Below are positions 41,020 through 50,888 of a stretch of DNA of 64,000 nt, piece by piece (positions within the stretch are counted from its first letter, which is position 1; the number at the start of each line of letters is the position of its first letter). A program made the translations under genes and the position numbers. The notes beneath the pieces are model-generated. The model saw only the letters and a list, made by a program, of their open reading frames with translations. It ran no database searches and was not told the origin of the DNA. Source of the stretch: Tateyamaria pelophila. GTDB lineage: Bacteria > Pseudomonadota > Alphaproteobacteria > Rhodobacterales > Rhodobacteraceae. The stretch spans positions 1 through 64,000 of the forward strand of contig NZ_JAIMIA010000012.1 in NCBI RefSeq assembly GCF_019966495.1, in the 5' to 3' direction.

Positions 41020-43875
41020 CTATTTGCCCAGCGACCACCAGCCGCGCTTTTTGGGTTTGGCTGGTTCCTCAGGCGCATCTGAGACAGGCTCCGGTATCGG
41101 ATCTGGCGCAACGCGCTCTGGAACCGCTTCCACTTCAGAAGGCGTTGCTTCTGCTGTCACTGGGTCCGACGCGTCTTCGGCAACGACAACCGGCTCGGAC
41201 ACAGGCGGTTCCGGCACGACAACAGGCTCCGGCGCAGTCGAGGAGACCTCTTGATCAGGCGCCTGATCTGCAACCTGTTCCGAAGTGATCGTTGCGCTGG
41301 CCTCTGCTTCGGCTGCCGCCGCTTTTGCCTTCGCACTCTTGCGCGTCCGCGAGGCCCGCGGTTTGGGCGTCGGCTTTTCGGAAACCTCGTCTGATTTGGC
41401 GTCGTCAGACACCGCCTCATCCTCGGTCGGCGCCTCGGCTTTGTCGGCCTTCGCCGCACGCGCCTTTGACGGGGACTTGCTCGAACCGCGGCTGGAACTG
41501 CGAGTCCGCGTTGGCGTCTTCTTGGCCGGCGTCGCATCCGCTGATACCTCGTCCGATGCAGTCGCACCGTCCGCTTCAGTCGCAGGTTCCGACGCGGCCT
41601 CTTTCACCGGAGCGTCACCTTGCGCTGCTGCTTCGCCATCGGCTGCATCGGCATCAGAGCCTTCCGTTGCTTCCGTCTCATCATTCTCGGCAGAGGATGA
41701 TTTGCCACGGCTCCGCCGACGCCGACGCCGTCTGCGCTTGGGCTTGGCTTCGCCATCCTCTGGCGTGGTTGTTTCGGCTTCGGCCTCGACGATGGGTGCC
41801 TCTTCGACCTCGGCCTCCCCTTCATCAATCTCATCCATGATCGAGGTATCAACAGACACTACCGTCGCGGATGCGACCGGAACCACGCGGGTCGCCGTTT
41901 TGAATTTCTCAAGCGAAAAGTCGGGGCTCACCAGATGCGGCTCCCCTTCGATCCGGACCGACAGGCCATAGCGGGCTTCAATATGGGCGATGTGCTCGCG
42001 CTTTTGGTTCATCAGGAAGTTGGCAATGCCAACCGGAGCCTTGATCAACACCTCGCGCGACCGGCGACGGGTGCCTTCTTCTTCGATCTGGCGCAAAATC
42101 GACAGGGCGAGATTGTCGTCCGAGCGGATCAGACCGGTACCGTGACACGCCTGACAGGGCTGCGTCGTGGCCTCAATCATACCGGGGCGCAGACGCTGGC
42201 GGCTCATCTCCATCAGGCCAAAGCCCGAAATCCGGCCGACCTGAATGCGCGCACGGTCGGTCTTGAGCTTATCCTTCATCCGCTTTTCGACGGCGGCGTT
42301 GTTGCGACGTTCGTCCATGTCGATGAAGTCGATCACGATCAGGCCGGCAAGATCCCGCAGACGCAATTGGCGCGCCACTTCGTCGGCGGCCTCCAGATTG
42401 GTCTTGGTCGCGGTTTCCTCGATCGAGCCTTCCTTGGTCGACCGACCCGAGTTCACGTCGATGGCTACAAGCGCCTCGGTGATGCCGATCACGATATAGC
42501 CACCGGATTTCAGCTGAACCGTCGGGTTGAACATGCCCCCCAGATAGGTTTCAACCTGATAGCGGGCAAAAAGCGGCAGGCTTTCCGTATAAAGTTTCAC
42601 GTTCTTGGCGTGGGACGGCATGATCATTTTCATGAAGTCCTTGGCAATGCGGTAGCCGCGCTCGCCTTCAACGAACACTTCGTCGATATCGCGGTTATAG
42701 AGATCGCGGATCGAACGTTTGATCAGGTCGCCTTCTTCATAGATTTTCGCGGGCGCAATGGATTCCAGTGTCAGCTTGCGGATCTGTTCCCAAAGACGGA
42801 AGAGATATTCATAGTCGCGCTTAATCTCGGCCTTGGTGCGTTGGGCACCGGCCGTGCGCACGATCAGGCCCGCCCCGAGTGGCACGTCGATTTCGTTTGC
42901 GATTTCCTTGAGTTTCTTGCGGTCCGCGGCGTTGGTGATCTTGCGGCTGATACCGCCGCCACGGGCCGTGTTGGGCATCAAAACGCAGTAGCGACCCGCC
43001 AGCGAGAGATATGTGGTCAGGGCCGCACCCTTGTTGCCGCGCTCTTCCTTGACGACCTGCACCAACAGGATCTGACGGACCTTGATGACTTCCTGGATCT
43101 TGTAGCGACGCGGGCGCGGCTTGCGCACGGGACGAATGTCTTCGCTATCATCTTCGTCCGCGACAGATTCGATCGTCTCGTCCTTGGCAGATGCATCCGC
43201 TTTTTTGGCGACGTCGTCGTCCTCATCCGAAGGATCGGTGTCGTCCTCGACGCTTTCTTCGCTCGTGTTGGACGTGGCGGAATCCGTGCCCTCAGCTTCA
43301 GGCGTTTCGGTCTCGTCGCTATCGCTATCGGATACGTCTTCTTCCCCAGCCGCCGGCGTTTCGACGGGCGTTTCCTTAACGGTCTCCATAGGAGACGTGC
43401 CCTCGGTGTCGTCAAACGCATCCGCGGCGTCGAGGTCTATTGTCTCCATCCCGTCAATCTCAGTGGATGTCGTGGCATCATCGGATTTTATCGCGGCCGC
43501 CTTCGACTTCGATTTCGAGGAAGAGCGGCGGCGTGACGAAGGTTTGGCTTTTTCTTCGTCCTCATCGCGCGATTTCTGCGCCTCGGCATAGGCCCGTTCT
43601 TCGGCCATCAGCGCTTCGCGGTCCGCGACTGGAATCTGGTAATAATCCGGATGAATTTCCGAGAACGCAAGGAAACCATGGCGGTTTCCACCATAGTCCA
43701 CAAAGGCCGCCTGAAGCGACGGCTCGACCCGTGTTATTTTTGCGAGATAGATGTTGCCAGCAAGCTGGCGTCTGTTTTCAGACTCAAAGTCGAACTCCTC
43801 AACCTTGTTTCCGTCCACCACCACGACGCGGGTTTCTTCCGCGTGGGTGGCATCGATAAGCATTTTCTTAGCCAT
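41020..43875 (-). CDS. rne: Ribonuclease E/G
   Basis: A 951-residue endoribonuclease, the core of the RNA degradosome. The S1 domain begins GNIYLAKITRVEPSLQAAFV (about 39) but is interrupted by an acidic, low-complexity insertion (about 85-255) before resuming at RQILLVQVVKEERGNKGAAL. The catalytic aspartates are in AIDVNSGRST and VIDFIDMDERRNN, and the Zn-link is in CQACHGTG. After about residue 660 the C-terminal half is disordered, with Arg-rich stretches (RRRRRRRRSRGK) and Ala/Glu repeats, ending KKRGWWSLGK. These parts probably bind RNA and degradosome partners. Confidence 0.95.
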   Translation of the reverse strand: MAKKMLIDATHAEETRVVVVDGNKVEEFDFESENRRQLAGNIYLAKITRVEPSLQAAFVDYGGNRHGFLAFSEIHPDYYQIPVADREALMAEERAYAEAQKSRDEDEEKAKPSSRRRSSSKSKSKAAAIKSDDATTSTEIDGMETIDLDAADAFDDTEGTSPMETVKETPVETPAAGEEDVSDSDSDETETPEAEGTDSATSNTSEESVEDDTDPSDEDDDVAKKADASAKDETIESVADEDDSEDIRPVRKPRPRRYKIQEVIKVRQILLVQVVKEERGNKGAALTTYLSLAGRYCVLMPNTARGGGISRKITNAADRKKLKEIANEIDVPLGAGLIVRTAGAQRTKAEIKRDYEYLFRLWEQIRKLTLESIAPAKIYEEGDLIKRSIRDLYNRDIDEVFVEGERGYRIAKDFMKMIMPSHAKNVKLYTESLPLFARYQVETYLGGMFNPTVQLKSGGYIVIGITEALVAIDVNSGRSTKEGSIEETATKTNLEAADEVARQLRLRDLAGLIVIDFIDMDERRNNAAVEKRMKDKLKTDRARIQVGRISGFGLMEMSRQRLRPGMIEATTQPCQACHGTGLIRSDDNLALSILRQIEEEGTRRRSREVLIKAPVGIANFLMNQKREHIAHIEARYGLSVRIEGEPHLVSPDFSLEKFKTATRVVPVASATVVSVDTSIMDEIDEGEAEVEEAPIVEAEAETTTPEDGEAKPKRRRRRRRRSRGKSSSAENDETEATEGSDADAADGEAAAQGDAPVKEAASEPATEADGATASDEVSADATPAKKTPTRTRSSSRGSSKSPSKARAAKADKAEAPTEDEAVSDDAKSDEVSEKPTPKPRASRTRKSAKAKAAAAEAEASATITSEQVADQAPDQEVSSTAPEPVVVPEPPVSEPVVVAEDASDPVTAEATPSEVEAVPERVAPDPIPEPVSDAPEEPAKPKKRGWWSLGK

Positions 43876-44285
43876 AGTCTTTCACTGCACGACGGCGCCT
43901 CTGCCCCACCCGGGGGCGCGGCAGATTTGGGATCGTGTCTATTTCGGGCGATGTGGGACGCGCGGCAGTGTGGGCCGGTTTCGGCCCCTGCGGGATGGTT
44001 TAGTGCATCGACGCGCGTCATCGCGGTTCTTCTCCGACACGTACGCCTCGTATGGGGCGTCGTATCCGTTCATAAGCTGCACCAGACCTCGGCCTGCGTC
44101 AGCATCTCTCGGCCGTTTCCGGCCCAATCGGTCTGTGAGAGGACTTGCGGGCAGTGCCCAGCAGTTTCCGCTCGACAGCGAATCTCGTTATGCGGGAAAC
44201 GTTCATCACGTTTTGGCCCGTCGGTTTAGATAAAGCCAATGTTGGTCCAATGACAATGGGCAATTACACATCAGCTCTTTTGCAG
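43876..44285 (-). other. 410-bp rne leader / gap
   Basis: No gene is seen. It would hold the promoter and 5' leader of rne. In other bacteria RNase E controls its own message through a long structured leader, so such a role is plausible. An ACGCC...GGCGT inverted repeat near 44045-44070 is the only structure I can point to. Confidence 0.35.
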
Positions 44286-44960
44286 TCATTTTTGACTTGC
44301 CCCAAAGCCGCCAAGATAGGCAACGGCCTGCCATAAATCGGATGCGATGTATTGCCCCAGGTCCGGCAAGGCGACGTGCGGTGATCGGATATCAGGAATC
44401 TGGGCGGCCCGACACCCGGCTTTCACGGCTGCGGTGATGCCGGGATCGCTGTCCTCAAACGCTGCGCAACGGGTCGGATCGACGCCCAGGGCTGCCGCCA
44501 TTTCCAGATAGGGCGCCGGGTCAGGCTTGACCGCCGACACTTCGTCGCCGCCCCTGATCTGCTCAAAAAAATGCAGTAACCCTGCCACCTCAAGGTGTTC
44601 TCGCGCGCGATGCCCGTGCGTCGAGGTCACGACACCCATGCGGTGCCCTGCCTGCGCCAGTTTCTCCAGCGTGTCGCGCACGGTTGGTTTGGGCTTCACA
44701 TTCACGGCCAGATCCGCCCGGACTGCGGCGTGCCAGTCTTCGTTAAACGATACGGCATGGTCATGCGAGCCGAGGTATGCGGTCAGCTTGTGCAAGGCCT
44801 TGGCCCCGCTGGTGCCGGACATTGTCATGAAAAACGCAGAGATGTCGCTCGGGTCCCGCCCCGTGGGTGCCAGCAAGTCAATCGCTTGCTGCAAATAGAC
44901 CCGCTCGCTGTCCAGCAGCAGGCCGTCCATATCAAACAGAAAGGCGTCAGGGATATTCAT
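44286..44960 (-). CDS. HAD-superfamily phosphatase (beta-phosphoglucomutase-like)
   Basis: A 224-residue HAD hydrolase. The nucleophile motif DAFLFDMDGLLLDSE is at the N-terminus, VVTSTHGHR gives motif II, and AVKPDPAPYLEMAAALGV with AFEDSDPGITAAV give motifs III and IV. The cap domain type suggests sugar phosphates or small phosphorylated metabolites. ATG 44960 with GGAG upstream is preferred over the longer frame to 45002. Confidence 0.88.
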   Translation of the reverse strand: MNIPDAFLFDMDGLLLDSERVYLQQAIDLLAPTGRDPSDISAFFMTMSGTSGAKALHKLTAYLGSHDHAVSFNEDWHAAVRADLAVNVKPKPTVRDTLEKLAQAGHRMGVVTSTHGHRAREHLEVAGLLHFFEQIRGGDEVSAVKPDPAPYLEMAAALGVDPTRCAAFEDSDPGITAAVKAGCRAAQIPDIRSPHVALPDLGQYIASDLWQAVAYLGGFGASQK

Positions 44961-45366
44961 CGTCAAGCTCCAGCCCGGTCCGGGTCGGAGCACTTCTGGC
45001 ACGAATGACGCCCGGCTGAAACCATGTATCGCACCCTGACCGCTTTATGAGAGACCGACGCGCCGACGCGGCGAAACAGTGTCGATGATGATGGGTCATG
45101 TCAGTAAATTATTCATTGTTATCAAACCGCAGGGCGCTGTCGTTCAACCAAGATCCACGGCACGACGTTTTGAAGCTGCCAACAGCTCAGGCACCTCACA
45201 TCGAGCATCAGGCGGTTACGCCAAGCGCGTCACGTTCTTCGCAAACGGTCGGAGGGGGGCAGTCCCGCCTATGTCGATAGAATGCGCGTACCTGCCCAAT
45301 ATCAAGTCGGCTTGAGCGGCGCGGGCTGACCTGTCGCCCTTCCCCGCCGATCGCGCCGCGTTGGTC
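44961..45366. other. Gap of about 400 bp, nothing recognised
   Basis: The gap lies between the HAD phosphatase gene start and the dctD stop. A 78-codon plus-strand frame (45079-45315) has no ribosome-binding site or family resemblance, so I do not call a gene. No RNA structure stands out. Confidence 0.4.
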
Positions 45367-46701
45367 TCAGAGGTAATCGGACCTTTGCAGGCTGTATTTG
45401 GCCATCTTCTCGTTCAACGTCCGGCGTGGCAGGCAAAGCTCCTCCATCACGCTCGAGATTGAGCCTTTGTGACGCCGCATCGTGTTGTCGATCAGCATCC
45501 GCTCGAACGCTTCGACATATTCTTTCAGCGGCTTGCCTTCGGTCGTCATCACCGGCTGCATTTCTTCGTGATCGTTCATCAGGAGCGACGCGATCGAACC
45601 CGTGCCGCGGCGGGCCTGCAACACGGCGCGTTCCGCAATATTGATCAACTGGCGCACGTTCCCTGGCCATGGGGCCTGCAACAGTTGGGCCGCCTCCTGT
45701 GCGGAGACTTTGGGCGCATCGCAGCCGTATTCTTCGGCGAACTGATCGCTGAGGCGGGTAAACAGGGTCAGGATGTCCTCGCCCCGCTGGCGCAAGGGGG
45801 GAACAGTGATTTTCAGCGCGGCCAGTCGATAAAACAGGTCCGGGCGCAGCGCGTCCTCGGAGGTCCGTCCGGCTTCCTGCATATTGCAGATCCCGACGAT
45901 GCGGGTCTCGGCCGGGGTCCCCTGCTCGTTGATGACGGAGAGCAGGCGCGCCTGAAGTCCTTCGCTGAGCGCCTCGATATCCTCGAGCACAAGCGTGCCG
46001 CCGCGCGCCTCTTCGACGGCTGGCAATTGCGCGTCTTCGGGCAGCATCGGGCCGAAGAGACGCTTTCCAAGCGCGGTCTCTTCCCAGGCAGAACAGCTGA
46101 CCAACACGAATTTCTTGCCCGCCCGGCTGCCAACGGCGTGCAGCGCATGCGCCACCAAGGTCTTGCCTGTGCCGGTCTCCCCTTCGATCAGCACATGGCC
46201 ATCGGCCTGCCCCAGATCCAGGATATCTTCGCGCAGCCGGTCCATGACGGGCGAATTGCCGATCAGCTTTTTCATCAACTGACCGCCATCACTCAACTCG
46301 CGCCGAAGGGCGCGGTTGTCCATCGTCAGACGCCGTGCGCCAGTCGCCTTTTTGGCCAGTTCCGACATGCGATCCGGGTTGAAGGGCTTTTCAAGGAAAT
46401 CGAAGGCGCCGACCCGCATCGCCTCAACGGCCATGGGCACATCACCGTGGCCCGTGATCATGATCACGGGAAGCGCGCTGTCGTTCCCCATCAGCTTCTT
46501 GAGGAACTGCATGCCGTCCATGCCGGGCATCTTGATGTCGGAAATGACGATGCCGGGGTAGTCCGGACCCAACGCCTTGAGCGCGTCTTCGGCGCTGGCA
46601 AAGGTTTCGGTGTCGTACCCCGACAGGGCCAACCACTGACTGATGGATTGGCGCATGTCCTGTTCGTCATCGACGATCGCAATCTTCATGGCTTGGGTCA
46701 T
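45367..46701 (-). CDS. dctD: DctD-like response regulator lacking the sigma-54 contact motif
   Basis: 444 residues: receiver domain (about 1-120, phospho-Asp in IVISDIKMPGMDG), AAA+ domain (about 140-370) and Fis-type helix-turn-helix (about 405-440). Walker A (GETGTGKTLVAHALH) and the LRPDLFYRLAAL region are intact. GAFTGA is missing: LFG is followed directly by PMLPEDAQLPAVEEARGG, and Walker B reads LVLEDIE instead of FLDEI. It therefore probably does not work by the usual sigma-54 mechanism. It is 15 bp downstream of dctB. Confidence 0.88.
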   Translation of the reverse strand: MTQAMKIAIVDDEQDMRQSISQWLALSGYDTETFASAEDALKALGPDYPGIVISDIKMPGMDGMQFLKKLMGNDSALPVIMITGHGDVPMAVEAMRVGAFDFLEKPFNPDRMSELAKKATGARRLTMDNRALRRELSDGGQLMKKLIGNSPVMDRLREDILDLGQADGHVLIEGETGTGKTLVAHALHAVGSRAGKKFVLVSCSAWEETALGKRLFGPMLPEDAQLPAVEEARGGTLVLEDIEALSEGLQARLLSVINEQGTPAETRIVGICNMQEAGRTSEDALRPDLFYRLAALKITVPPLRQRGEDILTLFTRLSDQFAEEYGCDAPKVSAQEAAQLLQAPWPGNVRQLINIAERAVLQARRGTGSIASLLMNDHEEMQPVMTTEGKPLKEYVEAFERMLIDNTMRRHKGSISSVMEELCLPRRTLNEKMAKYSLQRSDYL

Positions 46702-46716
46702 TGATGTTCTCCCGGC

Positions 46717-48510
46717 TTATTCCGCCGCTTCAATTTTGCTGTAGGTGTCCGCATCCCCGGTCAGGATGGGGAGCTGCATTTCAAATACGGCCCCGCCTGC
46801 CTGTCCGTTTCGCGCGGTGAGCCGTCCGCCCAAATCGTTGACAATGCCGGAGGAGATGGCAAGCCCCAGACCAACGCCGTCACCCGGCTGCTTGGTGGTG
46901 TAGAACGGCTCAAAAAGCTCATCCAGATCGGCAATCCCGGGTCCGTTGTCACGCACCGTCAGCGTCACCGTCTCCCCAACGGAAAGGATGATATCGACCT
47001 GCGGCTCTCGTTCAGATTTGGTGGCGTCGATGGCATTGCGCAAGAGGTTCACCATCACTTGTTCAATTCTGAGCCGGTCGCCCATGACCATGGCCGGGTC
47101 CGGGGGCAGCACGCGGTTGATCAGAACCCGCCGCTGGCGCAGCTGCGGCTCCATCATCGACAAGCTCGATGCCAGCGCGTCGCCCATGTTTACAGGGCTC
47201 AACGCGTCCTGACCCTTGCGGGCGTAGGACTTCAGCTGGCGGGTGATCGCCCCCATCCGTTCGATCAGATCATCGATCCGGCCAAAGCTCACGATCGCCT
47301 CTTCGGGTCGGTTGCGACGCAGCAGGAGCCGTGCCCCCGCCAGATAGGTTTTCATCGCGGCCAGCGGCTGGTTCAGCTCGTGACTGACAGCTGCGGACAT
47401 CTCTCCCAGAGCGGCCAATTTCGACGACTGTTCAAGGGTTTGCTCTGCGACGGCGAGGTCTTCCTGCACCCGTTTGCGTTCGGCGATTTCTCGCTGCAAC
47501 TGGGCATTCAGATGGCGAAGCTCTGCCGACTCGCGCGCAAAGAGCGCCAGCCGCAACGCCGAACGACGGCTGAGCGCATAGAACGCCAGCGCAAGCAGGA
47601 GCGCGAATCCCATGATCTCAAGCGCCAGAACGCCGTTCACCTTCTCGCGCACCGACGCGTAGGTGGTAAAGGACGCCATCCGCCATCCGCGAAACGGGAT
47701 CCGGGTTTCAAGGCGCATCACGCCTTCGCCTTGCAGATAGGCGTCGGGCGGCAAGGCGGTCCAGTCCGCGGTGGCACGAATGGCCCGTTCAATGGCGCTT
47801 TGCGGGGTTTGACGCATGAGAGCCGCTTCTTCGGTCAACCCGCGCCAGCGTGGCTCGGTCGCCAGAACAATCTGACCGGAACTGTCCGTCACGAGCACAG
47901 CCGCGGAAATACCCGCCCAGGCCCGTTCAAACTTTTGCAGATCAACCTCGACGACAATCACGCCTAACGTGTCGCTCCCCGACGTCACCCGGCGCGAATA
48001 GGTGAACGTGAAGCCCCCTGCCTCGCGCGGCGCGACAGTAAAGAGCGTGTCCAACGCGCGCAGCGCATCGATGAAATAAGGCTCCGAGCGATGGGTGGAT
48101 CCCAGCACATTCCGGTCGGTCGCGGCCACTGCCCGCCCGTCCCGGTCGAGCAGCATCAGGTTTGCAGCACCAATCTCTTCGACGAAGGAAATCAGCCGCT
48201 GCGAGGATAGCTGGTAATCTGCGGAATTCAGCGCGCCGATCAGCGACGGATCACGCGCCAGCAGTTGCGGCACGATCGCACTGCGGCGCAATTCACTCAA
48301 CAGGTTGCCCGAATAAAGCGCCAGACGCAGTTCAGCCCGGTTGCGCGTTGTTTCGGTAAAGCGATCAGTCAGCAGCCGGTTGGTCATCACCACCGTCACC
48401 ACGGCAACAATGGTCAAGATCCCCAACGCGAGACGCACGCGCCACCCGATGGTTCGGGTCGTTTCCGAAGCGCGTCGTTGTGCCGGTTTCACTGCCATGC
48501 GCGCAAGCAT
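46717..48510 (-). CDS. dctB: DctB-like C4-dicarboxylate sensor histidine kinase
   Basis: About 597 residues. Two membrane helices (about 20-43 and 300-322) bracket a periplasmic dCache-type sensor domain. A coiled-coil follows (LRHLNAQLQREIAERKRVQE), then HisKA with SHELNQPLAAMKTYLAGA (phospho-His) and HATPase with LLRNAIDATKSE, DNGPGI and GVGLGLAISSG. It would sense succinate or malate and phosphorylate DctD. Start choice is uncertain: ATG 48510, ATG 48498 or TTG 48534. No dctPQM transporter lies in the window. Confidence 0.88.
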   Translation of the reverse strand: MLARMAVKPAQRRASETTRTIGWRVRLALGILTIVAVVTVVMTNRLLTDRFTETTRNRAELRLALYSGNLLSELRRSAIVPQLLARDPSLIGALNSADYQLSSQRLISFVEEIGAANLMLLDRDGRAVAATDRNVLGSTHRSEPYFIDALRALDTLFTVAPREAGGFTFTYSRRVTSGSDTLGVIVVEVDLQKFERAWAGISAAVLVTDSSGQIVLATEPRWRGLTEEAALMRQTPQSAIERAIRATADWTALPPDAYLQGEGVMRLETRIPFRGWRMASFTTYASVREKVNGVLALEIMGFALLLALAFYALSRRSALRLALFARESAELRHLNAQLQREIAERKRVQEDLAVAEQTLEQSSKLAALGEMSAAVSHELNQPLAAMKTYLAGARLLLRRNRPEEAIVSFGRIDDLIERMGAITRQLKSYARKGQDALSPVNMGDALASSLSMMEPQLRQRRVLINRVLPPDPAMVMGDRLRIEQVMVNLLRNAIDATKSEREPQVDIILSVGETVTLTVRDNGPGIADLDELFEPFYTTKQPGDGVGLGLAISSGIVNDLGGRLTARNGQAGGAVFEMQLPILTGDADTYSKIEAAE

Positions 48511-48535
48511 AGGGCGCAGGCGCGCACCGCTCAAG

Positions 48536-49204
48536 TCATACCGTTGTCAACTGGCCCGCAATTGCGCGAAAGAGCGCCTGCCCGTCCGTGCCGCCGTGGC
48601 CAGTATCCGCCGCCCGTTCCGGATGCGGCATCATCCCAAGGACGCGGCGGTTGGAGGACAGGATCCCCGCGATATCGCGCAGTGACCCGTTCGGATTGTC
48701 CGTGTAGGAAAACGCAACCCGGTCCTCACCGATCAAAGTCTCCAGCGTGGTCTGATCGGCAAAGTAATTGCCATCATGATGCGCAATCGGAATGTCGATC
48801 ACGTCGCCTGCGGTGTACCCTTCGGTATAGATCGACTGCGCGGTTTCAACCTTAAGGCCAATCGTCTTGCAGATGTATTTCAGGCCTGCGTTGCGCAACA
48901 GCGCACCCGGCAGGATGCCCGTTTCGGTCAACACCTGAAACCCGTTGCAAATGCCCAGAACGTAACCGCCCCGGTCCGCATGCGCCTTGACGGACTGACA
49001 GATCGGTGAATTGGCCGCGATTGCGCCGCAGCGCAGGTAATCGCCAAAGGAGAACCCGCCCGGTACACCCACGATGTCGACACCGTCCGGCAGGCTGGTG
49101 TCCTTGTGCCAGACCATGGTGACATCCGCACCCGCCGCCCGGAAGGCGACGGCCAGATCCCGGTCACAGTTCGAGCCGGGAAAAACGACGACAGCCGCGC
49201 GCAT
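48536..49204 (-). CDS. purQ: FGAM synthase glutaminase subunit PurQ
   Basis: A 222-residue class I glutamine amidotransferase giving ammonia to PurL in step four of purine synthesis. The nucleophile is in [20 protein letters not shown], and the His/Glu pair is in [10 protein letters not shown]. The start shares one base with the purS stop (TGATG), so the two are coupled. Confidence 0.95.
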   Translation of the reverse strand: MRAAVVVFPGSNCDRDLAVAFRAAGADVTMVWHKDTSLPDGVDIVGVPGGFSFGDYLRCGAIAANSPICQSVKAHADRGGYVLGICNGFQVLTETGILPGALLRNAGLKYICKTIGLKVETAQSIYTEGYTAGDVIDIPIAHHDGNYFADQTTLETLIGEDRVAFSYTDNPNGSLRDIAGILSSNRRVLGMMPHPERAADTGHGGTDGQALFRAIAGQLTTV

Positions 49205-49434
49205 CAGGCCATCTCCACCCGGTAGGATTCAATCACCGTGTTGGCCAACAGCTTTTCGCACATGGCTGTCACATCGGCTTCGCTTGTGCCCTCGGCCAGA
49301 TCAAGTTCGATCACCTTGCCCTGACGCACGCCGTTGACGCCATCAAAGCCCAAAGCCCCCAGAGCATGGCGCACCGCTTCACCTTGCGGATCCAGCACAC
49401 CAGTCTTCAGCATCACATGTACGGTCGCCTTCAT
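49204..49434 (-). CDS. purS: FGAM synthase subunit PurS
   Basis: A 76-residue PurS, the small structural subunit of the PurLQS complex. Features are [20 protein letters not shown] at the start and [11 protein letters not shown] in the middle. ATG 49434 is chosen because the upstream frame extension lacks family sequence. Confidence 0.93.
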   Translation of the reverse strand: MKATVHVMLKTGVLDPQGEAVRHALGALGFDGVNGVRQGKVIELDLAEGTSEADVTAMCEKLLANTVIESYRVEMA

Positions 49435-49491
49435 GTCTTGCCCTTCGTTTTTCCAAAAATAGTCGATTTGCCCGCGCAGAGACGCCAAGCC

Positions 49492-50253
49492 TCAGTTGAT
49501 GAGCGTCGGTTTCGTCACGGGAGGCGTGTTCTTGGGCAACACGCCCAAACGGCGCGCCACTTCCGTGTAGGCATCCGTCAGGCTGCCCAGATCACGGCGG
49601 AACACGTCCTTGTCGAGTTTTTGACCGGTTTCGATATCCCACAAACGGCAACTGTCCGGGCTGATTTCGTCCGCGATGATCAGGCGCATGAAATCGCCGT
49701 CATAAACGCGGCCAATCTCGATCTTGAAGTCCACCAGACGAATTCCAACCGCCAGCATCACGCCGGACAGGAAGTCGTTTACGCGCAGTGCGAGGCTCAG
49801 GATATCGTCCATGTCCTGCTGGCTGGCCCAGCCAAAGGCTGCGATATGTTCCTCAGTGACCAGCGGATCGCCCAGCTTGTCATCCTTGTAACAGTATTCG
49901 ACGATGGGGCGCGGCAACTGTGTACCTTCCTCGATCCCGAGGCGCGTGCTCATCGTGCCCGCCGCATAGTTGCGCACGATCACTTCCAGCGGAATGATCT
50001 CGCAGGAGCGCACCAGTTGCTCGCGCATGTTGAGGCTTTTGATGAAATGTGTCGGCACGCCGATCTGGCCGAGACCGGTCATGAAAAACTCGCTCAGGCG
50101 GTTGTTGAGAACACCCTTGCCTTCGATCACGTCTTTCTTCTGCGCGTTGAAGGCGGTGGCGTCATCTTTGAAATACTGGACGATGGTGCCCGGCTCGGGT
50201 CCTTCATAGAGGATCTTGGCCTTACCTTCATAAATCTTTTTGCGTCGCGCCAT
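49492..50253 (-). CDS. purC: SAICAR synthase
   Basis: A 253-residue phosphoribosylaminoimidazole-succinocarboxamide synthase. Signatures are [39 protein letters not shown] and [10 protein letters not shown] followed by [19 protein letters not shown] 50253 has AAAGGA five bases upstream. It heads a minus-strand series purC-purS-purQ-dctB-dctD. Confidence 0.95.
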   Translation of the reverse strand: MARRKKIYEGKAKILYEGPEPGTIVQYFKDDATAFNAQKKDVIEGKGVLNNRLSEFFMTGLGQIGVPTHFIKSLNMREQLVRSCEIIPLEVIVRNYAAGTMSTRLGIEEGTQLPRPIVEYCYKDDKLGDPLVTEEHIAAFGWASQQDMDDILSLALRVNDFLSGVMLAVGIRLVDFKIEIGRVYDGDFMRLIIADEISPDSCRLWDIETGQKLDKDVFRRDLGSLTDAYTEVARRLGVLPKNTPPVTKPTLIN

Positions 50254-50402
50254 GGGCGTCCTTTCGCTGCTGGCGGGCTGCGAGTCTGCCCGACCTGTGG
50301 CCCTCTTAAGCAATCAGAGGATATGCCGCAAGCAAAGGGGTTGTACACAAGCGGCTCCCCCCGCATATCTTACACGAAAGACACCTGCAGGAGATTTTGC
50401 CG

Positions 50403-50720
50403 ATGAGCACCTTTGACGACCGTGAAAACGCTTTTGAGAACAAGTTCGCACATGATGCGGAAATGCAGTTCAAGGCGGATGCCCGCCGCAACAAACTGCT
50501 CGGTCTCTGGGCCGCAGAGCTTATGGGCAAATCTGCCGAAGACGCTGCAGACTACGCCAAGGAAGTCGTGAAATCCGATTTCGAAGAAGCGGGGCACGAA
50601 GATGTCTATCGCAAAGTGTCGGGCGATCTCGGTGATCTGGCTTCCGAGGCCACCATTCGCGCGAAAATGGCTGAATTGATGGCCCAGGCGAAGGCTCAAC
50701 TGATGTCAGAACTTAAATAA
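50403..50720 (+). CDS. DUF1476 protein, F1-ATPase zeta-subunit-like inhibitor
   Basis: A 105-residue helical protein (FDDRENAFENKFAHDAEMQF at the start) of the DUF1476 family. In Paracoccus denitrificans this family is the zeta subunit, a natural inhibitor of F1FO ATP hydrolysis. ATG 50403 is used. A strong terminator follows. Confidence 0.88.
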   Translation: MSTFDDRENAFENKFAHDAEMQFKADARRNKLLGLWAAELMGKSAEDAADYAKEVVKSDFEEAGHEDVYRKVSGDLGDLASEATIRAKMAELMAQAKAQLMSELK

Positions 50721-50755
50721 AACAAAGCGTTACCACCTTCTCATAATGTGATTCC

Positions 50756-50791
50756 GGCGCGTGAAACCACTTTTGGTTTTGCGCGCTTTTT
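50756..50791 (+). terminator. Rho-independent terminator of the zeta-subunit gene
   Basis: A long stem (GCGCG and AAACCA arms pairing with TGGTTT and CGCGC, with a small internal mismatch) is followed by TTTTT on the plus strand, 36 bp after the stop. Confidence 0.8.
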
Positions 50792-50888
50792 ATGTTTATC
50801 TCCTGCATTTCAGCGATCTGATTAAGCTTTGGATCATCCGGTGCCGCTATGTTCCAAATCGAAATACAAGGTATCGGGGCGGGTGATC

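Noticed and set aside
41300-41800. Repetitive-looking sequence within rne
   Set aside because: It is the Ala/Glu/Ser/Arg low-complexity coding tail, not a tandem repeat or CRISPR-like array; no evenly spaced identical units are present.
41935-43536. 533-codon plus-strand open frame opposite rne
   Set aside because: It is antisense to the well-supported RNase E gene, has no ribosome-binding site or family motifs, and arises from the GC-rich codon pattern of rne.
45079-45315. 78-codon plus-strand frame in the gap before dctD
   Set aside because: No ribosome-binding site, no family pattern, and irregular composition.
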